A stretch of DNA of 15,543 bases, taken from positions 1-15,543 of the forward strand of contig JAZOOX010000036.1 in NCBI GenBank assembly GCA_045655245.1, written 5' to 3'. Within the stretch, counting starts at the first letter, position 1. The number at the start of each line of letters is the position of its first letter. The translations under genes and the position numbers were made by a program. This DNA is from RGIG8785 sp045655245 (GTDB taxonomy: Bacteria > Bacillota > Clostridia > RGIG8785). The notes beneath the pieces were generated by a model, which saw only the letters and a program-made list of their open reading frames with translations, made no database searches and had not been told where the DNA came from. Below are positions 1 to 5,999 of this stretch, one piece after another.

Positions 1-56
1 TTTTTGTTATTGCTTGCACGGAGGCTCTCCAAATGCTATGATATCGAAAAAGTAAC

Positions 57-938
57 TTACTCAATATCTTCTATTACGATTTCCGGCGGAGTGTCCAGAC
101 ATTCAGGATTTTTTAGCACTTGCATCATATACTTAATGGCGGAAGCGTAATAATGCCCGTCACAAATGCGTTCATCCGTTGCAATATTAAATGGTAAGAT
201 CTTTTTACGCAAAACAGAACCGTCTGCCTGCAATTCGTTTACATGCATTTTAGCACCATAGGAAATAAAGAGCGGCGCTGTACCGAAATCATAAAGATGA
301 TGAAAAATCGGGGGAATACCGAGCGAACCCATCGAGGTAATCACAAGGGAACCGTGGAACGGGCTTAAATCGGTTAGAAATTTAGGCAGCCATCCAAAAT
401 AATCCAAAAACTTTAACAGCCCCACAACCATACGCAAAACCAGCGTGGGGATATAGTTCAAAATCCGTGCTGTTTTATCAAATGCATTTTCTTTCTGGGA
501 ACGGTCTTTCGGGCGTTCTCTTTCAATGACTTCCTGAAAACGGCGGTAAACATCATCTGCAGTATCGCGAGGATCAAACGGCACCTTGATTTCTGTTTCT
601 TCAGCATTTAGTGCCATATCCATTTTGATCGTCATGATGACTTCAATGGCATTACGGGCAAAAATCTTCTGCCCTCCGATGAAACGATTGATCCCGGGAC
701 GTTGGGAAACGGTACGAACATACCCCGCCAAAAGCAGATGAAGCACACCGAAATTTTCCAATCCTTCTCGGCGTTTTTTGTGGATATACTGCTCCATTGC
801 ACCCATTTCAACTTGTAAGGGAATCAGGTTTTGAGAACCAATACGGTTCTTCATAATGAAGGGCGCAACTTTGCACATCGGCGGAAGGGTACGTAACAAA
901 CGGCCATCCCGTCTGTCACCAAATCGTCTCTTTTTCAT
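57..938 (-). CDS. Stand-alone 2-oxoacid dehydrogenase E2-type acyltransferase domain protein
   Basis: This 293-residue protein resembles the catalytic (CAT-like) domain of dihydrolipoamide acyltransferases, but it has no lipoyl or E1/E3-binding domain at its N terminus. The clearest signs are the segment around residues 200-245 (a SMGSLG turn followed by a stretch like the E2 catalytic core) and the C-terminal DERICDG at about residues 255-261, which aligns with the family motif HRxxDG. The usual catalytic His is Glu at that position, and a His follows directly after DG, so classical acyl transfer is doubtful. The N terminus is very basic. The ATG at 938 has an AAAGAGG Shine-Dalgarno sequence about 6 bases upstream. 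The gene stands alone, divergent from trkA, with its own strong promoter. No E1, E3 or lipoyl gene is nearby. The family assignment is fairly safe; the function is unknown. The 56 bases beyond its stop hold no recognisable gene or clear terminator. Confidence 0.75.
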   Translation of the reverse strand: MKKRRFGDRRDGRLLRTLPPMCKVAPFIMKNRIGSQNLIPLQVEMGAMEQYIHKKRREGLENFGVLHLLLAGYVRTVSQRPGINRFIGGQKIFARNAIEVIMTIKMDMALNAEETEIKVPFDPRDTADDVYRRFQEVIERERPKDRSQKENAFDKTARILNYIPTLVLRMVVGLLKFLDYFGWLPKFLTDLSPFHGSLVITSMGSLGIPPIFHHLYDFGTAPLFISYGAKMHVNELQADGSVLRKKILPFNIATDERICDGHYYASAIKYMMQVLKNPECLDTPPEIVIEDIE

Positions 939-980
939 TTGAACCTCTTTCGTCTGCTTTTGTTATACTTTTCTCTGTCG

Positions 981-1009
981 ATTATAACATTTGAGCAATT
1001 TCATGTCAA
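981..1009 (-). promoter_or_regulatory. Consensus sigma-A promoter for the E2-like gene
   Basis: On the minus strand the sequence reads TTGACA, then a 17-base spacer, then TATAAT, a perfect match to the housekeeping promoter consensus. It lies about 45 bases upstream of the ATG at 938, so the gene is probably expressed strongly on its own transcript. The intergenic stretch 939-1131 otherwise holds only the divergent trkA promoter and its Shine-Dalgarno sequence. Confidence 0.85.
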
Positions 1010-1074
1010 GTATTCGACACAATTTCGACTTGACGACCGATCCATTTAGGTATAAAATAATTGTTGAAAAACAG

Positions 1075-1103
1075 TTGATTTTTCCATAGAAACGAGTTAT
1101 GAT
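1075..1103 (+). promoter_or_regulatory. Probable sigma-A promoter of trkAH
   Basis: TTGATT at 1075-1080 and TATGAT at 1098-1103 are separated by 17 bases, each one mismatch-class step from consensus. The trkA Shine-Dalgarno sequence (AGGAG, 1121-1125) and ATG (1132) follow. A second, poorer candidate lies upstream: TTGACG at 1030 and TATAAA at 1051, with a short 15-base spacer. The choice between them cannot be settled from sequence. Confidence 0.6.
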
Positions 1104-1131
1104 AAATAAAATTGTTTTTTAGGAGATTTTT

Positions 1132-2490
1132 ATGAACATTATGATTGTTGGTTGCGGCAAGGTTGGACAAAACCTGGTCGAACGCCTCACCACCGATACC
1201 GAACTGAATATTACCGTTGTCGATACCGACCCCCAAGTCATTCGGGATATCGCAAATCATTATGACATTATGTGTGTTACCGGAAGCGGCACCTCCCTGG
1301 ACACCCTGACTCAGGCAGGCATTGAAGAAACTGACATCTTGATTGCCGTTACCGAATCAGACGAAATCAACCTACTCACCTGCCTGATCGGGAAAAAAAT
1401 GGGCAACTGCAAAACCATTGCCCGTGTCCGAAAACCCGAATACGGACGTGAGCTTCACTTCTTTAAGGAAGACCTTGGCCTTGCCATGATTATCAACCCC
1501 GAATTAACGGCGGCAAACGTCATTGCCCGTTCACTTCGTTTCCCCTCCGCCATTCAGATCGACACCTTTGCAAAAGGGCGCATCGAGATTTTGAAGTTTC
1601 GTGTCCCGGAAAAGTGTCCTCTTGACGGTTTGAAAATCAAGGATTTAGCAACCAAACTCAAGTGCGACGTCTTGGTATGCGGGGTCGAACGTGAGGATGC
1701 CGTCTATATCCCCGATGGTTCCTTTGAATTAAAAGCAGACGACTTAATCAGCATCGTTGCCTCGATGGAAAACGGTTCCAACTTCTTTAAACAGATCGGA
1801 ATCAAAACCAACAAGGTCAAAGACTCCATTATTGTCGGCGGCGGCAATACGGGATATTATTTGGCAGAATTGCTTTTGAAAACAGGCATCGAGGTCAAAC
1901 TGTTCGAAAAGGATCCCGCGCGTTGCAGCGAACTGTGCGAACTGCTCCCCAAAGCAACCATCATCAACGGCGACGGGACCGATTGCCGTTTGTTGGAAGA
2001 GGAAGGCTTGGAGCGTGCAGAATCCTTGGTTGCTCTCACCAATATCGATGAGGAAAACATTCTTCTTTCGTTGTATGCCAAAACCAAAATCTCAGGCAAA
2101 GTAGTGACCAAAATCAATCGCATCGCTTATGACGAAGTAATCAGCAACCTCTATCTGGATACAACCATTAACCCCAAGGATACTACGGCAGAATATGTGG
2201 TTCGCTTCATCCGTGCCTGTAAAAATTCCAAAGGCAGCGGTGTTGAAACACTTCACTATATCCTGGATGGAAAAGCGGAAGCGCTGGAGTTTAGAATCCG
2301 TGACAATTCTCCTGTTACCGATATTCCCATTGAACAGTTACGCATCAAAGACGACATCCTGATTGCCTGCATCAACCGCAGCGGAAGAATCATGATCCCT
2401 CGCGGCCGTGATGTCATCACCAAAGGCGATACGGTCATTGTTGTTACTACCCACACCGATTTTCAGGATATCAGTGATATTTTAGAATAA
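1132..2490 (+). CDS. trkA: Trk system potassium uptake protein TrkA
   Basis: TrkA is the cytoplasmic, nucleotide-binding regulatory subunit that gates the TrkH potassium channel. The 452 residues form two tandem RCK units, the usual size for a full-length TrkA. The first Rossmann fold opens with GCGKVG at residues 7-12 and is followed by a TrkA-C-type domain. The second Rossmann fold begins near residue 228 (IIVGGGNTG) and is again followed by a TrkA-C-type domain that ends the protein. An acidic residue closes the second beta strand of each fold, as expected for NAD(H) binding. The ATG has AGGAG 6 bases upstream. trkH begins 12 bases after the stop, so the two genes are almost certainly co-transcribed. 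Confidence 0.95.
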   Translation: MNIMIVGCGKVGQNLVERLTTDTELNITVVDTDPQVIRDIANHYDIMCVTGSGTSLDTLTQAGIEETDILIAVTESDEINLLTCLIGKKMGNCKTIARVRKPEYGRELHFFKEDLGLAMIINPELTAANVIARSLRFPSAIQIDTFAKGRIEILKFRVPEKCPLDGLKIKDLATKLKCDVLVCGVEREDAVYIPDGSFELKADDLISIVASMENGSNFFKQIGIKTNKVKDSIIVGGGNTGYYLAELLLKTGIEVKLFEKDPARCSELCELLPKATIINGDGTDCRLLEEEGLERAESLVALTNIDEENILLSLYAKTKISGKVVTKINRIAYDEVISNLYLDTTINPKDTTAEYVVRFIRACKNSKGSGVETLHYILDGKAEALEFRIRDNSPVTDIPIEQLRIKDDILIACINRSGRIMIPRGRDVITKGDTVIVVTTHTDFQDISDILE

Positions 2491-2502
2491 GGAAGAATCA
2501 GA

Positions 2503-3939
2503 ATGAACTATCGTTTTGTATTTTATACATTGGGAATGGTTTTAAACGTCGCAGGGGTTTGCATGCTTTTGCCCTTGCTTTGCGCCCTGTTATATTCCGA
2601 ACCGTTTATCCCCGTTTTTTTAATTTCCATTGCCCTGTGTTTTCTTTTCGGGATCCCCCTGACGGTCAAACGCCCGTCAAACCGCAATATGTATGCCAAG
2701 GAAGGCTTTGTTATCGTTGCCTCTTCTTGGGTTATAATCAGTATTTTCGGTGCACTCCCTTTTATGCTATCGGGATATATCCCTAACTTTATCGATGCGT
2801 TGTTTGAAACTGTTTCAGGCTTTACCACAACGGGCGCTTCCGTTCTTACAAACGTTGAAGCGTTGCCGAAATGTCTTTTGTTTTGGAGAAGTTTTACGCA
2901 CTGGTTGGGTGGCATGGGCGTTTTGGTCTTTTTGGTTGCCATTCTCCCTTCTTCCGGCGGTGCAAACTTTTATTTGCTACAAGCCGAATCCACAGGTGCA
3001 AACGTCAGCAAACTGGTTCCGAAGGTAAAATCTACCGCAAAAATTCTTTACAGTATGTATCTTGGAATTACTGTTGCCGAAACCATTTTGTTATTGCTGG
3101 GCGGTTTGCCGTTGTTCGATTCTCTGACCCTCACCTTCGGTACGGTCGGTACCGGTGGTTTTGGCATTCTAAGCTCCAGTGCGGGGGCGTATTCGCCTTA
3201 TGTTCAATGGGTCATCACAATTTTTATGATCCTTTGCGGCATTGACTTTTCCATTTACCACATGATTTTATTGCGGAAATTCAGATCCTTGCTTTATTCC
3301 GAAGAAGCCCGATACTATTTGGGGATCATCCTTACCGCAACGGCTGTTATCTGTGTCAACTGTTGGGAATATTTCAACGGTTTTTGGGATGCCCTCCGCC
3401 ACGCCGCATTTCAGGTCGGATCACTCATCACCACTACGGGCTATACCACAGTAGATTTTAATGCCTGGCCCGACCTTTCAAAAACGATCCTCTTGATTTT
3501 AATGTTTATCGGCGCCTGCGCAGGCAGTACCGGCGGCGGCATCAAAGTCTCCCGTATCGTTATCTTGATAAAGAGTCTAATGAAGCAGATCAAGATTACC
3601 ATTCACCCCAAGCGTGCTTATAAAATCACAATGAACGGGCGCACGGTTGAACACGAAACCCTGCGCGCAATCAACGTCTTTTTAGTCGCTTATCTGGCCA
3701 TTTTCATTTTCTCGGTTTTGATTATCAGCCGTGATAATTTGGGATTTACCACCAATTTCACAGCAGTCCTTGCCACGTTGAATAATATCGGCCCCGGTTT
3801 TGATATAGTCGGACCTACCGGAACCTTTGCCCACTTCTCCTGGCTGTCCAAACTTACCCTTACGCTGTGTATGCTTTTCGGCCGTCTGGAGGTTTTCCCG
3901 ATGTTAATTCTTTTTGCCAGAAGTACTTGGAAAAAATAG
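2503..3939 (+). CDS. trkH: Trk system potassium transporter, membrane subunit TrkH
   Basis: TrkH is the ion-conducting membrane subunit of the Trk potassium uptake system. The 478-residue protein is hydrophobic throughout and shows the four pore-loop repeats of the TrkH/KtrB family. Their filter regions lie near residues 105-113 (SGFTTTGAS), 212-221 (GTVGTGGFG), 308-316 (ITTTGYTTV) and 428-436 (NIGPGFDIV), each centred on a conserved glycine. The glycine-rich GSTGGGIK near 341-348 is also typical. Size and full C terminus indicate an intact gene. It follows trkA in the same operon. No terminator follows it: its TAG stop (3937-3939) is immediately next to the -35 box of the aro promoter, so trkAH readthrough would pass into the aro attenuator. 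Confidence 0.95.
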   Translation: MNYRFVFYTLGMVLNVAGVCMLLPLLCALLYSEPFIPVFLISIALCFLFGIPLTVKRPSNRNMYAKEGFVIVASSWVIISIFGALPFMLSGYIPNFIDALFETVSGFTTTGASVLTNVEALPKCLLFWRSFTHWLGGMGVLVFLVAILPSSGGANFYLLQAESTGANVSKLVPKVKSTAKILYSMYLGITVAETILLLLGGLPLFDSLTLTFGTVGTGGFGILSSSAGAYSPYVQWVITIFMILCGIDFSIYHMILLRKFRSLLYSEEARYYLGIILTATAVICVNCWEYFNGFWDALRHAAFQVGSLITTTGYTTVDFNAWPDLSKTILLILMFIGACAGSTGGGIKVSRIVILIKSLMKQIKITIHPKRAYKITMNGRTVEHETLRAINVFLVAYLAIFIFSVLIISRDNLGFTTNFTAVLATLNNIGPGFDIVGPTGTFAHFSWLSKLTLTLCMLFGRLEVFPMLILFARSTWKK

Positions 3940-3967
3940 TTGACAAACAAAGAAATTGTGGTATAAT
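3940..3967 (+). promoter_or_regulatory. Sigma-A promoter of the aromatic amino acid operon
   Basis: TTGACA at 3940-3945 and TATAAT at 3962-3967 are both perfect consensus hexamers with a 16-base spacer. The -35 box begins at the base after the trkH stop. Transcription should start near 3973-3975, which puts the leader-peptide Shine-Dalgarno sequence (AAGGAG, 3975-3980) at the very 5' end of the transcript. A strong constitutive promoter fits control by attenuation rather than by a repressor; I see no obvious operator. Confidence 0.85.
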
Positions 3968-3989
3968 TATTCAAAAGGAGTTTTGCCAT

Positions 3990-4070
3990 ATGAGATCCCG
4001 CATGTTTGCATTTGCATACTTTTATTACTTTTACTTTAGCTTGGGTAAAAGATTTTTGTGTTGCAAATGA
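3990..4070 (+). CDS. Phe/Tyr-rich attenuation leader peptide of the aro operon
   Basis: This is a 26-codon open reading frame with a good Shine-Dalgarno sequence (AAGGAG, 9 bases upstream of the ATG). Ten of its 26 residues are aromatic. Residues 6-16 read FAFAYFYYFYF, nine aromatic residues out of eleven, and one more Phe comes at residue 22. There is no Trp. All six Phe codons are TTT; the Tyr codons are three TAC and one TAT. It lies between the operon promoter and an intrinsic terminator, and its last codons form one arm of an antiterminator. This is the design of leader peptides such as PheL of enterobacteria, in which ribosome stalling on the regulatory codons decides between termination and readthrough. 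The peptide itself probably has no further role. An internal ATG at codon 5 exists but lacks a comparably placed Shine-Dalgarno sequence. Confidence 0.9.
   Translation: MRSRMFAFAYFYYFYFSLGKRFLCCK
4009..4069 (+). promoter_or_regulatory. Strand 1:2 (anti-antiterminator) hairpin of the aro leader
   Basis: Two nested perfect stems can form within the leader-peptide reading frame. CATTTGCA (4009-4016) pairs with TGCAAATG (4062-4069), and CTTTTAC (4028-4034) pairs with GTAAAAG (4045-4051) around a 10-base loop. The internal loops between them are 11 and 10 bases. This fold locks up strand 2 of the antiterminator and would favour termination when the leader is not translated. Its left arms lie among the Phe/Tyr codons, so a ribosome stalled there would break it. 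It is inferred from base complementarity only; no folding energy was computed. Confidence 0.6.
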
Positions 4071-4121
4071 AACGTGTTAATCCCCTTTAACGGCAAACGT
4101 TATTTTCGCTACACAGAAATC
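4051..4121 (+). promoter_or_regulatory. Strand 2:3 antiterminator of the aro leader
   Basis: Bases 4051-4064 (GATTTTTGTGTTGC) pair with 4108-4121 (GCTACACAGAAATC): 12 Watson-Crick pairs, one G-U pair and one mismatch over 14 positions. The right arm contains the whole left arm and loop of the terminator, so the two structures exclude each other. Strand 2 lies in codons 21-25 of the leader peptide, next to its stop codon at 4068-4070, so a ribosome finishing the peptide would cover it. The enclosed segment can form a smaller helix (AACGT 4071-4075 with ACGTT 4097-4101, plus GTTAA 4076-4080 with TTAAC 4087-4091). Confidence 0.8.
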
Positions 4122-4138
4122 TCTGTGTAGCTTTTTTT
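4108..4138 (+). terminator. Intrinsic attenuator terminator ahead of aroF
   Basis: GCTACACAGA (4108-4117) and TCTGTGTAGC (4122-4131) form a perfect 10-base-pair stem with an AATC loop, followed at once by seven T residues. It lies 38 bases after the leader-peptide stop and ends 14 bases before the aroF start. The aroF Shine-Dalgarno sequence (GGAGG, 4141-4145) lies outside the stem, so control is by transcription termination rather than by sequestering the ribosome site. Confidence 0.9.
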
Positions 4139-4152
4139 ATGGAGGAATTGAA

Positions 4153-5151
4153 ATGATTACGGTAATTAAGAAAGACACCTCAAAAGAGCAGTTAGACCAT
4201 CTAATCCGTTGGCTCTCCGAACAGGAAGTCGAAGTTCACATTTCAGAAGGCGTGGACCATACCGTTCTCGGTTTGGTTGGCGATACCACCCGAATCGACA
4301 TCGATTTATTGGATAGTCTTGCCATCGTCGAATCGGTCAAACGGATTTCAGAGCCTTATAAACAGTGTAACAGAAAGTTCCATCCCGATGACACAATCGT
4401 TGATATCGGCGGAATTAAAATCGGCGGCGGACACTTTGCGGTTATCGCAGGGCCTTGCTCGATTGAATCGGAAGAACAGATCATTTCCATCGCACAACAA
4501 GTAAAGGAAGCGGGCGCACAATTACTCCGAGGCGGTGCTTTTAAACCCCGTACCTCTCCGTACGATTTCCAAGGATTAAAGGCAGACGGGCTGGAGCTTT
4601 TGATCCGGGCAAAAAAAGAAACCGGAATGCCCATTGTAACCGAAATCATGAATGCCAATCATCTGCCGCTGTTTGAAGAGGTGGATGTTATTCAGGTCGG
4701 TGCGCGGAATATGCAGAACTTTGACCTATTGAAAGAGCTGGGAAAAACCCAAAAACCCATCTTATTAAAGCGCGGACTTGCCAATACCTTAAAAGAATTT
4801 TTAATGAGCGCTGAATACATTATGTCCGAAGGCAACACCAACATCATTCTTTGCGAACGCGGCATCCGCACCTATGAAACTTACACTCGTAACACAATGG
4901 ACATTTCTGCTATCCCGTTGTTACACGAGCTTACCCACCTGCCCGTAATTGCTGACCCCAGTCACGCAACGGGTAAAGCAAAACTGGTTGCGCCCATGGC
5001 TTTGGCTGCAACTGCCGCAGGGGCAGACGGTATTATGATTGAAGTACACAACGACCCCGCCCACGCTCTTTGCGATGGCGCTCAGTCCTTGACCCCCGAT
5101 GCGTTTGCCGACCTTAACAGACGGATCGATTTAATCCGTGATGCAATCTAA
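4153..5151 (+). CDS. aroF: 3-deoxy-7-phosphoheptulonate (DAHP) synthase, AroA-I-beta type
   Basis: This enzyme condenses phosphoenolpyruvate with erythrose 4-phosphate, the first committed step of the shikimate pathway. The 332 residues match the Firmicutes/Thermotoga-type enzyme with an extra N-terminal ferredoxin-like regulatory domain (about residues 1-68) before the TIM-barrel. Key barrel motifs are GPCSIE at 100-105 and RGGAFKPRTSPYDFQG at 126-141, with DPSHATGK near the C terminus supplying substrate and metal contacts. In relatives the N-terminal domain confers feedback inhibition by Tyr or Phe, so the enzyme is likely end-product regulated; which ligand acts here is not visible. The ATG has GGAGG 7 bases upstream and is the first gene after the attenuator. 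Confidence 0.96.
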   Translation: MITVIKKDTSKEQLDHLIRWLSEQEVEVHISEGVDHTVLGLVGDTTRIDIDLLDSLAIVESVKRISEPYKQCNRKFHPDDTIVDIGGIKIGGGHFAVIAGPCSIESEEQIISIAQQVKEAGAQLLRGGAFKPRTSPYDFQGLKADGLELLIRAKKETGMPIVTEIMNANHLPLFEEVDVIQVGARNMQNFDLLKELGKTQKPILLKRGLANTLKEFLMSAEYIMSEGNTNIILCERGIRTYETYTRNTMDISAIPLLHELTHLPVIADPSHATGKAKLVAPMALAATAAGADGIMIEVHNDPAHALCDGAQSLTPDAFADLNRRIDLIRDAI

Positions 5152-5168
5152 AAGAAAGGTTGATTTTT

Positions 5169-5999
5169 GTGAATGTTGGAGTTGTAGGACTCGGTTTGAT
5201 CGGCGGTTCCGTTGCACGGGCATACAAAGCCGCAGGACATACTTTATACTGTTTTGACATTGACCAAATAATGTTGGAATACTCCGTCATAGACGGCGTA
5301 ACCGACCATGCTTTATCGGCAGAAAACATTAGCAGCTGCGACCTGATTTTCCTTTGCGTTTACCCCCAGGCGGCGATCCTCTACTTAGAAAAAAATGCTG
5401 CCTTGATCAAAAAAAATGCCATGGTTATCGACTGTTGCGGAACCAAAAGAACCGTTTGCGATGCCTGCTTCAAACTGGCTGAAGAATATGGATTCACATT
5501 CGTTGGAGGACACCCTATGGCAGGCACCCAATATTCGGGATTTAAGTTCAGCAAAGCAGAACTGTTTTACGGTGCTCCCATGGTCATTGTTCCTCCGCGG
5601 TTTGATGATATGGAACTGCTGGATCGCATTAAGCAACTGTTAGCCCCCCTTCACTTTAAATCCATTTCGGTCACCACGGCAGAGCGTCATGACGAAATGA
5701 TCGCTTTCACCTCACAACTGGCACATATCGTCTCAAACGCCTATATCAAAAGCCCCGAAGCCAAAGAACACAAGGGCTTTTCAGCGGGAAGCTACAGGGA
5801 TCTGACCCGTGTTGCCTGGTTGAACCCAACGATGTGGACACAATTGTTTTTGGAGAATGATGATAATCTTCTAAAAGAATTAAACGGCTTAATCGACCGC
5901 TTAACCCAATACCGCAACGCCATCGAAACCCGTGATGAAAAAGCACTCTGGCAGTTGCTGGAAGACGGTCGGAGAATTAAAGGAGAAGTAGACGGATGA
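5169..5999 (+). CDS. tyrA: Prephenate dehydrogenase
   Basis: TyrA oxidatively decarboxylates prephenate to 4-hydroxyphenylpyruvate, the Tyr branch. I choose the GTG at 5169, giving 276 residues. The longer reading frame would start at a TTG (5160) touching the AAGAAAGG ribosome site, whereas the GTG is 9 bases from it and puts the NAD-binding GLGLIG at residues 7-12, as is usual. The catalytic region GGHPMAG (His near 115) and a later SQLAHIVSNA helix match the family. No C-terminal ACT domain is present, so this enzyme may lack the Tyr feedback found in longer TyrA proteins; Tyr control would then rest on the leader peptide and DAHP synthase. It starts 17 bases after aroF and its stop overlaps the aroB start (ATGA). 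Confidence 0.93.
   Translation: MNVGVVGLGLIGGSVARAYKAAGHTLYCFDIDQIMLEYSVIDGVTDHALSAENISSCDLIFLCVYPQAAILYLEKNAALIKKNAMVIDCCGTKRTVCDACFKLAEEYGFTFVGGHPMAGTQYSGFKFSKAELFYGAPMVIVPPRFDDMELLDRIKQLLAPLHFKSISVTTAERHDEMIAFTSQLAHIVSNAYIKSPEAKEHKGFSAGSYRDLTRVAWLNPTMWTQLFLENDDNLLKELNGLIDRLTQYRNAIETRDEKALWQLLEDGRRIKGEVDG

Noticed and set aside
1..56. A GGAGG followed by ATG near 20-35 as a possible gene start
   Set aside because: The reading frame ends after two codons (ATG CTA TGA). No coding or RNA feature is supported here.
1006..1260. An 84-residue minus-strand reading frame across the trkA start
   Set aside because: It has no good ribosome site or recognisable domain, and it overlaps the trkA promoter and the 5' part of trkA. 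It is a shadow frame.
3867..4070. A 67-residue protein reading from inside trkH through the leader peptide
   Set aside because: Its first 41 codons are a shadow frame of trkH and lie upstream of the aro promoter. Only the part from 3990, with its own ribosome site, is credible.
3968..4152. A T-box riboswitch upstream of aroF
   Set aside because: The leader is too short, and no conserved T-box sequence (AGGGTGGNACCGCG-like) or specifier-loop stem can be seen. The leader-peptide attenuator accounts for the structures.
5160..5168. TTG start of tyrA, three codons upstream
   Set aside because: It abuts the AAGAAAGG ribosome site with no spacing. GTG at 5169 is well placed and gives the usual N terminus.
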